64,000 bases of DNA, from the NCBI GenBank assembly GCA_040954595.2, contig CM082577.2:1364001-1428000 (forward strand), in the 5' to 3' direction. The DNA comes from Balanoglossus misakiensis (lineage: Eukaryota > Hemichordata). Of the stretch, positions 24,594 through 37,700 are shown in pieces. Under the pieces are notes generated by a model that did not search any database, was not told where the DNA came from, and saw only the letters and a program-made list of their open reading frames with translations. How positions within the stretch are numbered: position 1 is the first letter of the stretch; the number at the start of each line of letters is the position of its first letter. The position numbers were made by a program, and so were the translations under genes.

Positions 24594-27500
24594 TTTGATA
24601 AAGTGGAATTAACGAAAGGCGTTGACAGTTGGAGCTGACTTTGGGTGTGGTGGTGTGGTCTACGGGTTCCTGTAATACTGTGTCGGATAATGACCAAACC
24701 ACTCCAACTCTTAATTTGCCCAATTTGCATAACAACAGTCTTCAAGCAAAAGCTGGGTGCCTACAGGTACGCAGTCACGCATGAAGTATTGAGTTACACA
24801 ATGTCTTTTAAGTTGCATATATTAACAAATACCTGGGTAGAATGGGGTTGCGGTGATTAGGGGTGTATTTGTCAAATTCAGTGTCGATGAAAAAAATACG
24901 TGTCTTTCTTTAAATTGTCATTGTTTCCTATAAATCAAGTGAAAATTGACTTGTAAATTCAACGATTATTATTACATTTTGGTGACTTAAGTGACGCCGT
25001 CAAGAAACTCTATAAACAGTGCAATGTTTTTACGGCGTATGAAATATTTCATTGACAAAATCTGACAAGACAGAGCCAAACATAAGAGAGGAGTGATGCT
25101 TGAAACATAAACTTTATTTCCCGTTATCCGCCATTGACACCTAAACAACGCACATGCTTATCACGCTATTTCATCGGAATGTTTGACTACATCTTCACGG
25201 TTGCTTTGAGTTTTCCTGGCAACAATGTAAGAACGTTCACACACACAGGCAAATCAACAGCAAAACGATTCACGCTCGTTTGTATTCCACACAAAGACAT
25301 GATAACAAAGTCACGAATGCGGTGTTGCGATGAGCAACCGGAAGTGCCAGTGAGCAGGAGCCACACCCAAAATCTGTGTGGGCAACTTGGCCCGGATTAG
25401 CGAGGCGAATATTGACGCCACGTATCTGACTATTGTGGATCTCAGTTAGCATCCGTGGTGGGATTTTTATTATACACAAACTTTGCAATATATGAAGAAA
25501 AAACGCTTGGAATCTGACTATATCCTCTCCCAATCTATTGCCAGTTTAGCTGAATACCGTTACACTGACATCTCCAGTGATTGATTCTTCCATGTGACTG
25601 TCGGATACTCCGCGGAGTTTTAGTACACCGGTTTCAGAAATGAGTGATTTACTACTGTACCAATAAGCTAATATAACAACAATAACAATATTGAGACTAA
25701 GGTGTATGATGTAATATAACCGCGGCCTTTGTGGGTTCGAAATATTCTCCCTGATCCTTGGCCATGGGGGGTGGGGGTATTTTGTCAGATTTGGGGCAGA
25801 TAAACGATTGCCTCACTAGCCGGCTGAAACTCCACTCGTTTTCAAATTAAACTATGGTTAGCCAGCTTCTGAACAAAACTTTTGAAATTTAATCCCCCGG
25901 ACCCGCGCGTTGCTAAAGTTGGGTAAGGGGCGATGGCGCTCGGGTCATTGCCTGTTTTCGAATCCGTTTTCGCCCCTCTTTTGTGCCTGTTGCATACGAT
26001 TTCATGCAAACAAGATTAGCAAGGGTCCAAGGTGACCCGCTTCTAAGCCAACAATAGAAAGATCGCGACCAGCTTCTAGTCAAATTTGAATCAGACCCGG
26101 TCAAGAAGAACATACTAGGTAAAGGGTCCACCGATACTTCTAACATACTGCAGTGATTTAAGATCTAAGAATTTGTTGATCCTGTGTGATATTAAGTTAG
26201 ATATGGTGTGTTTTGTGTGAAGTTGTTCGTTTCGGACAGTTTAATCTGGAACTTGCCAGGCAGCTAGATAATGACACGATTTTTAACGTTCCTGTGTCAG
26301 AATCTGCGTCAGATGTCAGATTTTTGTCAGGTGTGTATAGCAGATTATCCGTATCCTGATCTCAACGTTCTTAAAAGGGACACTGGGGATGGCCAATTAC
26401 ATTGAACCCCCCCCCCCCCCCCATGTCCACCCGCCATTCGCATCAAAAGAGTATTACATGTAAACCACTTCGAATTCGACCTTGCCAATCGGGTAAAGTT
26501 CAACAAAATCTTTCAATTTTTTTCGCGAGTCACGCAAATGATGCAGCCGTAAGGATGTCATCAGAAACAAGACTATGAGGAATTTTTGACCAATTCGCTA
26601 CGTGGCCGAATTCATGGGCTCGCATCAACGGTCACAGAGTAGAGTTCATAGTCTCCTCATACATTTCACACAATAGCTGCGTGTCGTTCTCAACAGGTAC
26701 AAGAATTTCTAATGCGATGCTCTTGTTAAGACTGTATAGATGACTCATTTGAAGACTATAAGAACCTCCTAATTGTCCTTGCTTATGAATATTCTGTTAA
26801 GTCGGGCATGTTGTAACATTGTAAAATTTCTTTGTCTTTCAAACTGTTCCTTAGACGCCTGGCAGAGCCACGGCGAATATGGCTTCGCGACGAATTTGAA
26901 CAAGCCCGTAAACCCCTTTCCCCGAAGATATTGAATTTGAGGGACGGTTTAATTGGACTCGTAGTTTGTTGGTGATGTCACTAGAAAATGTGCACTTTGT
27001 CGACGACTAGCTAGATATTGGCGGGAATGAACTTCCATCACATCGCCATTTGGAATCTAGTTAGACTAGTATAAACACGTATCTTAAGTTTTAATTTAAA
27101 CTACAATTGGAAAACAAATCGCAAAGTATTTCCCTTTTCATATACATATGACTGCTCAGAGTTGTGAATGTTTTCTTCAAAATGGAATCAAAACAAGTTT
27201 CAATTCTTTATTGATTGTCATTTACAACTTGTAATCACCTTGTTAAGAAACATTATTGTTAATAAGTTAACAGATCGCTCGAACAACGCATCTTCGAAAG
27301 ATATCCCGTACTGGACATAAAAAATGTGAAGATTGAGTAAAAAAAATCAACTAAATCACATGCTACATGTTCACCACCACTCAATATGAAATTTAAAACA
27401 ATGTGTAACCCGGAGCAACAGACGCAGGTCACTGACCTTCACTCGTAAGCGTTTGTACTCCCAGTGCAGTGTCGTCTGCCAGTCGTCGCCATCTTAGCTA

Positions 27501-27928
27501 CCATGGCAACAAAATAGATCACGCTGGTTTCTGATTATCAAATCCTCCTCCAAAATACCAGGACGTATATTAGTATAAATTAATATATAAACGCAAGTGT
27601 GCTACATGAAATACGGTGTAGACCGTGTACTTGCAAGTTGCAGTCGAAGACATTAAATGTTCGAATCCGTAAAATGTAATCCTCCAGGCCAAACGATCAG
27701 CCAAAATTGAAGATAGTTTCTATCTGTCAAATTTAGCAGAAATTGCCTGCTTTGATTTTTTCCCCCATTTATTTTCCTGATTATTTTCTAATTATAACAG
27801 AGTATGACGACATCGACACCCAATCTTAATAACAATTTGTGATATAAAACACTTGGAAATCCTTTCATGTTAGTCAGAGATACTGGATATTAGCAGAAAT
27901 TGTTTCATTTCATCCAAACGACACTGGA
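24594..27928. other. Intergenic region between genes A and B
   Basis: 3.3 kb between the start of A and the stop of B, holding the promoter of A and the 3' UTR of B. A poly-C run lies near 26407-26422. A - strand AATAAA at 27768-27773, about 155 bases after the B stop, is a good polyadenylation signal for B. I see no other gene. Confidence 0.6.
27768..27773 (-). terminator. Candidate polyadenylation signal of gene B (AATAAA)
   Basis: AATAAA on the - strand about 155 bases downstream of the stop codon of gene B, followed by T-rich sequence. Confidence 0.5.
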
Positions 27929-28746
27929 TTAAGGCGAAGATCGTCTCGGCGCCAAACTCTGCTCGTAGCGAGTCCACTGATCACGACCCAGGCTGTAAAT
28001 GTACAATTGACGTAAATAACATCAGACGGATATCAATATTCATAGAAGATGTTACCATATATATAGACTGAAGTGATCGTTTAAAACCCGAATGAATGTG
28101 CTACAGAATCAGTCATTTTCAATCATATCACTTTCATGATAATGTTGACCACATTCTTAGAAAGACATGCTTAGGAGATAGCAAAATAAACATACTTGTT
28201 GACCATGTAACTGTCCCGGCATGCATTTGCTTTGTCGGTGGATATCCAGGTTGTTGACAACATCTCTTCGCTGTCACACATATGGCACTGGCCAGTCCAG
28301 CTTGTTGTCTTGTCGCCCCCATTGAAGACAACAGTAAAACCGAATGTAGGGAAACCGCAGCCTTCATTATTTCGACATGAGGAGTAGCCGACGACGAGTT
28401 TAGGGCCTGTTTTGTAAACAAGCGTAAATATGAGGGCATCTTTCGCCGAAGGCGCTGTACTATTCATCAGTGAAATACATGTACATTACAATTCATGATG
28501 TACACCAAATATTGGTATCTGACATGTTGATTGAAAGGAAATGATTTTAAACAGATATAACAAAACTACCATAAAATTTGTAATGCAAATAGTTGGTGAC
28601 TTGTGGTCTCTTACCGGCATCAAAGTTGAGGGCGCGTTCGTAGGCTGTTCTGTGGCTACCGAGAAGCATACCGGTCGGGGTTTTCTCCAGTGTGATCTCA
28701 TCGCCGAGTTGATTGTACCATGTCCCGTCCAGGTTACAGTATGTCG
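27929..28746 (-). other. Avidin-like domain of gene B (three exons)
   Basis: Exons 28615-28746, 28196-28406 and 27929-27992. Motifs: [45 protein letters not shown]. Against chicken avidin, Asn12, Thr35 and Trp97 equivalents are kept, but Ser16 is Asp, Tyr33 is His, Trp70 is Phe and Trp110 is Tyr. The strand before PTFGF contains an extra cysteine pair ([10 protein letters not shown]) absent from A and C. The biotin pocket is thus the most altered of the three. Confidence 0.9.
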
Positions 28747-31700
28747 CTGAACAAACGAGAAGATGTTGAGATAGAAATCTGAAAAGTTTGGACTGACATG
28801 TCTAGAATGGTAGATGATAATACCCATGAAATACTTAGTCTAGTAGAAGGTGAATACCGTTTTGTGCTACCTTGACACCAGTCAGATTAATTCCATCATA
28901 AAGCAAATATATTTAAACCAAGTATAACTTTTACCTAAACTCTGTAAATTTGTATACAAGACAAAAAACGTATATTGTACTATTGCTAACGCTTTGCGTG
29001 GCTCAATTTTTTGCACCGGATTTTCTCAATTTGCCTATACGCCCGAAGCCCTGACAGGCAATATAACACAACATGTATATGACTGGTTCTCTGATGAAAT
29101 ATATTTCGAGCTCATGTGGTTTGATAAAATATAAATTCAAAGTATTCTCACCCGTTTCGCAGTTATATCCAATGAAACCTTCTCTGCAAGTACATGTATA
29201 GTGACCCGGGTTATTATTGCAAGTGCCACCGTTTTCACACGGCAGACTTGAACACTCGTTAATATCTGGATGAAAACAAACAAGATAGAATTAATTAGGA
29301 AAATAACAGAAATCACTGTGTCGATTTTTTTCGTACATGAAATCAATCTTACCAAACGGCGGTAACAGTACCTTGTACCTACACGATAAAGGCCTAGGCA
29401 ATAAAATTACTATTCCGAATATATTCATTGAATTAAAATAATGAAAATATCAGATATTAAACTAAGCAAAAGTAGACATTTGACAGCTCTGTATGTTGAC
29501 TCAACAATCGTTTACAGTTCGTCATCTGCGAGACAATTCTACACTTCCTGTAATTGTGGAATATGGAAATGCAACTTACCTATATCGCAGTGCATGCCGG
29601 TATATCCTTGATTACATTCACAGTGATAATTGCCGAGGCCTTCATCGACGCAGACGCCATTATTGCATGGGTTTGGCTGGCACGGATCCAGATCTGATAA
29701 AAAAAAACATATTTGCAATTTATTTACAACATATTTGACAAGAACAATGTTTAGAAATGAAAGTTGGGCTGGAATATTTCGGTCGAATGTTTGGCGTCAC
29801 AATCGATGGTAAACGATCACCCATAAACACAGGCAGTTAAAACATGCAACATGAAACTGTGTGACTACTTACAGATGTCACAAATCCGTCCTGTCCAGTT
29901 CGGGGGACAGAAACACGTGAAAGAATTGATGCCATCGGTACAGATACCTCCATTGAGGCAAGGATCAGGGGCACAATCATCAATATCTGTCCAGTCAAAA
30001 GAACATAACATTGTTACCGGTATATGTGATCAGCATGACGATTTGCTCATTTCAATTTCAATATCATTCTCATTTCTAATTTTATTCCATAGAAATTCTC
30101 TACCAAAATGATCACGTCGCGTGAGAGAATGTCTTGCTTGATAAGCTAGGCTATGTCTAGAACGAATTGAAAATTCATATAATTGCATTACTTAGTTCAC
30201 AGTTAGTTCCAGTATATCCCAGGTCACACGTGCAGGTGTAGAAGTTAACGCCATCATTACATGTACCACCGTTCATGCAGGGCTGGCTGACGCACTCGTC
30301 AATATCTGTCAGTACCACAAAGAAACGCGTTATTTACCTACATCTCTCAATATTTCAATTTCGCATTTATAGAATATCTATGTAGGTGAATTTACATGTG
30401 AATATAATTTATACACAATGCGTAATGCGTATAGCAAAGCTATGTCAATGATGTCAGGTGTTCCGAAAAGAGTGAGTAGGCATGTTTCAAATGTTCTTAC
30501 AAGACCCATTAGTAATCATGAAAGTATCAAACTGCAATTATCTATGGTTTACTATTGAGGTGTAGGTATGCGCTATAAAGCTCAGAAAGAATTTACCGAC
30601 ATTTTTCTTGTTTACGGCATCGTAAACATCTAGTTTTTTATGTGATTCTGTCTATACCTCTCTGTATTTCCCTTCTACGTCAAATGCCTATGAATCCTAT
30701 GGCAGTTAGAAGGACTTAGGTAGTATATAATTTCCCTAAGTTATTAGTATGGGGTGAATGATACTAAATGAATAACATTTTCGTTCCGAGAACTTCTTTT
30801 CGAGGCATGTCTTTTGCAATGAATATTTGTCGATCCAAGGACGATAATTTTTCAAGAAATATTCTTCTTAGGCCATTTTGTACTTTCTCCCTGAGATATT
30901 TCTTCTCAACGCCACGTCCCCGTCGATTTCCAAAGAACGATTCTCCGGGCACTGGAATGTTTTATTCTGAGAGACCACTCTCCACTTTGTCTCCCAAGCA
31001 CAGTGTATTCCTACGTGAACTCCCCTGGTGATGCTTTGTCCTAAAGACCATTCTTCCAAGCAGGTTTTCCCAATACACCATTCTTCTGTACATTTTTCTC
31101 AAAGAGTCTCTCCCGAGGATTTGCCAAACGACCATTCTTCCAGAGATTTGTTCTCACTACAGCACATTCCTTTTGTTGCTTATCCATAAACCACTCTCCT
31201 TTGGAATTTATTATCCTATACATCGCTCCTTCCAATGTTGTCTGTAGTGTCGGATCAAATTCTCGCTAACGCATCCGCAAAATCACTTTCTTTATATATC
31301 TGTCCGTGAAAACTCTTGAATGTTTTTAACTAAATTAATTTATGGTGTAGGTGTCAAAAAGAATTAAGAAATGAATCTAACTCTGGAAGCAACATTAGTT
31401 AGCAAGTATAAGGGATAGAAACATAACAATTCGCTTCACTTCTCATAACCAAGACTAAAATGGTGGCATCATGAGAAGTACTTCAATAGTCTTATACTTT
31501 CATGGAGTAAAATCATGAAGACATAACTTTTACCTGTTTCACAGTGAGTTCCCGTGAAGCCTGAGACACAATTACAGACGTATCCATTGACAAGATCAAT
31601 GCAATTCGCCCCGTTTAGGCATGGTGAACTTTGGCATTCGTTTATATCTGCAACAGGAAGTAATGTCATGACCTTAGGTCTCGGTAGTTTGCAAGGAATT

Positions 31701-34700
31701 GGACAATTTTAGGCTAACAAATTACAAACTTTGACGCTTTTGGTTTCTTAAGAAGCCTTTTTGCCAGTTTACGCCTTCTTAACGAAGATAAAGATTTTGT
31801 TCGTTTGATTAATATTCGTAATAACGGCATATAGACGAGATTGTGTTATTTTGCAACGTTGAGATATTACAGGTACTAACTGATTTCACAATGCGTTCCG
31901 GCATATCCAGGCAAGCAGGTACAGGTGTACATATTTACATCGTCGGTACAAATGCCGCCATTTTCACACGGACTGCTGCTGCATTCATTAATATCTATAA
32001 AAGAAATAAGACAGAGATAATTACTTAACCACTAAAACTGCTTAATACATGTACTTGGCATAGATATGTGAAATTAACAGTAAAATATGGACAGTAATCA
32101 TAAGGATACTGTTCAACATATGATAGAAACTACATGTATGTAACTTACCTATTTCACAGTGGACTCCGGCAAATCCAGAAACGCAATTACATGCATACTG
32201 AGCAATTCCATCGACACAGGTACCTCCATTCTGACACGGTGCAGACCCGCATTCGTGGATATCTTTTGAAGGAGAGAGACACACACGAAGACTAAATTAG
32301 TTCCATGTTCATGAAATCCCTGTCCCAAAACCCGACAGTAAATGAAGCTTGTGATGTGGACCGTTTATCTTCATTCACTGCATCCACGTCACTTCCTGTG
32401 CACACTCATTCTTTGCCCCTTTCTCATTGGCTGATGACCACAGATTGGTCCAGACTTATCTGACACAGCAATACCTACTCGTTTCACAGATGGTCCCTTC
32501 GAATCCTTGTGGACAAGTACACACGAAGGCGTTCACTAAATCGGTGCATATACCTCCGTTGATACAGGGGTTACTGCTGCATTCATCGATATCTGACGAA
32601 CAACAAAAGCAAAATTTGTTTCATTTTTTGCAATGTTTTTGACGGTTGTTTCGATATGAGCAACTTCGTTGTAGTCAACAAACGCCTAGCCTACTAACTA
32701 CGTTTCCATTAAATTGCACCCATTTTCTCAGACACCACTTTGCTTATATGCACATCATGGAAAACATCTTTGGTTTTTAAGATATAAACATCTGGCTCTG
32801 ATGGCCGTATCGCACTTACTGATATCACAGACGGTTCCTTCCCAGCCAGACACGCAGTTACATTGAAACATAGCGATGCCATCAATGCACGTTCCTCCAT
32901 TCATACAAGGGCCCGAGGCACATTCATCAATATCTACAGAGAAAATAAAGACAATCAATATTTTCAGAAGATCAATGATCTGACAATGGCCCAAATTATA
33001 ACATTATAACATTAAGTTAATTTTATTTTTCAGAGTTAATCTTCTGTGTTCTTACAGTCACTATCGTATATTGTAATAATTTGATGATTCCAAATTGATT
33101 GATACGTACTCGTTTCACAGTTGACCCCCGCGAATCCTTGTAGGCAGCTACACATGTAGGCATTGATCAAATCGACGCAGTTTCCTCCGTTCTGGCAGGG
33201 GTTGCTGGCACATTCATCAATATCTGTAAGGAGAGGAAAGAGGAAAGAAAGTTGGAAAATGTGTTGGCCGGTCAATAAGTCACGTGATAGTCCCTGCATG
33301 TCAGTTGGTACTACGTACATCATCGATATGTCAGGTTACTAAAGAACTTACTGATATCACAGATGGTTCCTGCCCAGCCAGACACGCAGGTACATTGAAA
33401 CATAGCGATGCCATCAATGCACGTTCCCCCATTCATACAAGGGCCCGAGGCACATTCATCAATATCTGCAGGAAAAATAAAGACAGTTAAGAATCTATGT
33501 TAACATAGATGCTGATTCATAAGTCTAGTTTCATACATGTACAACGGAAGGCTAGCATGACTAAATTCGTCTGCAGTAGAATTACAGCTACGTCGACCGT
33601 AATAAATTATATTAAAGTGAGTCAAAAAGGATTGTGACATGTTGTATAGTTAGCAGCGGTATACTAACCAATGTGATGACAAAAAACTATGAGTGATAAA
33701 AGAAGCTTACTTATTTCACATGTAACCCCAGCATATCCAGTTACACAGGTGCAGGCGAAGCCGTTGACGCCATCAATACACGTGCCGCCATTTTCACAGG
33801 GAGTACTGGCGCATTCGTCAACATCTGCAGTCAACATGTAATATAAAGAATTAATAATTGGCGAAATAACATAGGGAGACTGTAAGAGTCGAGCTAACAA
33901 ACCGAGGGAGCAGAAAAATTGAATTGAATACTTAACATGATGCATTTCAACTGTTACTTGCCAAAGATTTACGCTTGTTTCTATTAAACAACTTGGACTT
34001 ACTTATGCCACAGTTGTAACCAATGAAACCAGCAGCACAGGTGCATGTAAACATGTTGATTCCATCAATGCAAGATCCGCCATTTAAACACGGTGAGCTG
34101 CCACATTCATCAATATCTTGTGAACAGAAAAATAAGTGAAGAGAAATTTATTATTAATCAAGTTTAAATAAATGAATAATATCATAGCACGTTTGTGGAA
34201 GAGAACAACTTTTACCATTCGAATGCACAAAAATTCATGAAAGCAGTATAACTGGCATTCCTTGTAAAACAGTTGTAATTTCTCGCTTCCCATACAATGG
34301 AAAGTGTACCAGTTATGTATCGGTCACAATTGAATGAGAATGGCCACTCACTTATTTCACAGTGGACTCCGGCAAATCCAGAAACGCAATTACAAGCATA
34401 CTGAGCAATTCCATCGACACAGGTACCTCCATTCTGACACGGTGCAGACCCGCATTCGTTGGTATCTATATATGAGAGAGAGGGGGAAGAGATAGAGAGA
34501 GACGGTCAGAGACAGAGAGACAGAAAGAGATAGTCATAAAATCGAATGCGCACATATTGATACAAATACTAGTATGAGCTTCATTGGTACGTCAAGTTCT
34601 ATCAAGTTCTGGCAATGTTGTTCATGTTGATAATTAAGAATTTTAGGCATACTCTAATTGTTCGCCTGAATACAAAGAGCGTTACATACTCGTTTCACAG

Positions 34701-37700
34701 TTGTTCCCTTCAAATCCTTGAAGGCAGGTACATATATATGCATTTACCAGATCTGTGCATAGACCACCGTTCTGACAGGGGTTGCTGGCACACTCATCAA
34801 TATCTGTGATTGAAAAGGCAAATAAAAGGAACGTTATTTCGCATTACACAAGGCAACCATAACCCCTATGCGACAGTTTAATTCAAAAGATCCTGACTAC
34901 TTACTTGTACCACAGAGAGTTCCAGCCCAACCGGGAAGACAAATACATTGAAATGATGCAATACCATCGATACAAGCGGCTCCATTCAGACAGGGATTCG
35001 GTAAACACTCATTAATATCTGTGTATAAATGATGATAATGAGGGTTTTAGGGAATTTAATTAAAATCAGAAGAGAACAAAATGTATTTTTATAAATCATT
35101 GATCATACACAAACCGCACGATGATGAAAGTGTTTGTATAACACAGTCGGTGCGAAATCGAACATAAAACAAATGCCTATAATGATTTTACAATGTTAAA
35201 GGCACTAGGCGTTAAACACGTGATATATTCTTTTAATCCAGTTGCAAATTGTCGCTATGGTTCAATTATCACTGTAATGATAACTTAGAACTAAAGACAG
35301 AACGTCATCGACTGTAAGCCTACTTATGCCACATGTAACTCCAGCAAATCCACTTGCACACCGACAGGTGAAACCGTTGATCATATCTTCACACGTTCCA
35401 CCGTTTTCACAGGGATTGCTTGCACATTCATTAATGTCTGTAGTTGTAATTAAATAGACGCAGATAAAGAGATAAAAAAACACATGAATGTTGATGCAAT
35501 AAATAAACAAGTTCATAAGACAAGGTCCGCGAGAAAAAAAAACATTGTATTAACACATAGTATTTATGTTAATACCAAAAAGATATATAGTAAGTGCTAA
35601 TCAAGGGTTTGACTTGAGTTGCATCAATTACCAAGATGACATTTATAAGATCGTGTGACAGTGCGGCTTTTTGATAAGAAATTTACTGTGTTTTTACTAT
35701 CATCTACGTGGTCGGGTGATTATTGGTGTCTTCTCCGCTCTATAGGTGATGTCAGTTGCTCGTTGGAAGTAAAATTGGTAGACGGTGCCTGTTGGTAGTG
35801 GAGATGGTAAATTGAAGGTGGTGGCGAGTCTTTGCGATTAAAATGTTGAGTGGTAAAGATCCATTGCTTCGATAGTCTTCTCTGTGTGCTACATGGTGAC
35901 AGATGCAATTTAGTCGCCGAACTGGTGACGACTGTGACCAAAACGGCTTTTGGTAGTCCAGGTGGTGAAATCTTCCCCTGCGAATTCTCTGAGTTGTATC
36001 AAGGTTATGTTCAACCCAGCAATAACGCCACAGTGGTATAAACATCTTAGTATTATTGATGAGGATGGAGATCCACTATGTTCTTCTACATGGGAAGTGA
36101 AGTTAGTAGGAATTGTCCACATTGAGGAAAGAAGATGGAGATGGCTAGGGTGTTTCTTAGTGGTTCTGATGGTGTGTTTTTCTTACACCTTTCGCGTACC
36201 TTGTAAAAGCAAATATGGATCTAAAGTATGGTAGGGTGGTGGGAAGCATCTCTCAGACGTGAAAACAGTAAATATCACGTTTCACCACATACTTCTTAAA
36301 CCTCATACTAAACATAAGCAAGGATTAGCCTTACAAGAAACCTGAATATGACTGACAGGGAGCATAGCATAGCATAGCATAGCATATGGAATTAAATAAA
36401 TTTGACCGGTCATTTACTTTATATGTACACTCTTTCTGAAACACCTGACATCACTTTGATGTGTGCCACAGAGCCCAATATATTTTCCATCAAATAAACA
36501 TTTACTTACTTGTGCCGCAGTCGAAGCCAGTAAACCCGGTCACACACATGCAGGTAAACATGTTAACTCCGTCAAAGCAAGTACCACCATTCAAACACGG
36601 CGAGCTTAGACATTCATTGACATCTTGCAAAATGAACAAAATATTACAGTAAAATTAATCATTGTTATGAATAATCATGACTTATATTATAGTATCTATG
36701 AAATCTGTTTTTGCTTTTCTTCAGAACAAATCCTTCTAGTTTTGTCTAAATTTGAAATATGCATTCCGGTAATGTCAAATCAATAAGTTAACGTACAAAT
36801 ATGCAAATTACGTTAATTATGCAAGCCGGGTCAACTGCAACCCAATAAGCTCATAGTGTAAATGTGTTATATAAGCGATAATGAACGTCTCTTACTGATT
36901 TCGCAGTTGATGCCCGTATAACCAGCTTGACATGCGCATGTGTAAAAGTTTATGCCATCAAAGCACACGCCGCCATTTTGACAGGGAGCGGAGGCGCATT
37001 CATCAAAATCTGTAGGAAATACAAGAAAGTAGAAAGTAAAACATGTTATTGTATGTCACGATTTTAGGTATTTGAGCACGGTCCCTCCAATAGTGGTCTG
37101 TTTTCAATGAAGATTTGATTGAGACGCCGGGAAAAAATACTGGCGCGACGAGTTTTAATCTTCTTCAATTGATCCACCCCTCATAAACGACTCACCGATT
37201 TCACAGTTCACTCCGACATAGCCAGGTACACACCCACACTGGTAGCCATTGACTAAATCAGTGCACGTTCCACCATTTTGACATGGATCACTGGCGCACT
37301 CGTCCGTGTCTGCAATGATGAAAAAAATGATGAAGCGTCAACATTAGAGTTCCATTAAAACTGCATCGTTTTGTCCTTTTTCACCGTTCGGCGATTCGCT
37401 ATCAATCAAACACTTTTGCAGGTTTAAGACTTCTACAACTGAGGGGAAAACTACAATTACTAAAGCCCTTGTTTTGCATATTACATCCTTATAAGTACAA
37501 ACTGCGTACGGAGTGTGATGATGACGGGCAAGTTTACAACCACCGACCACAATGTTGATCAGTACCACATTCCAATATTTTGCGGTATCCACTTACCTAT
37601 ACTACACACAGTCCCTTCATATCCAGCAGCACAGGTGCAAGTGTAATGGGCGATAAGATCGTTACATACACCTCCGTTAAGACATGGAAAACTTGAGCAT

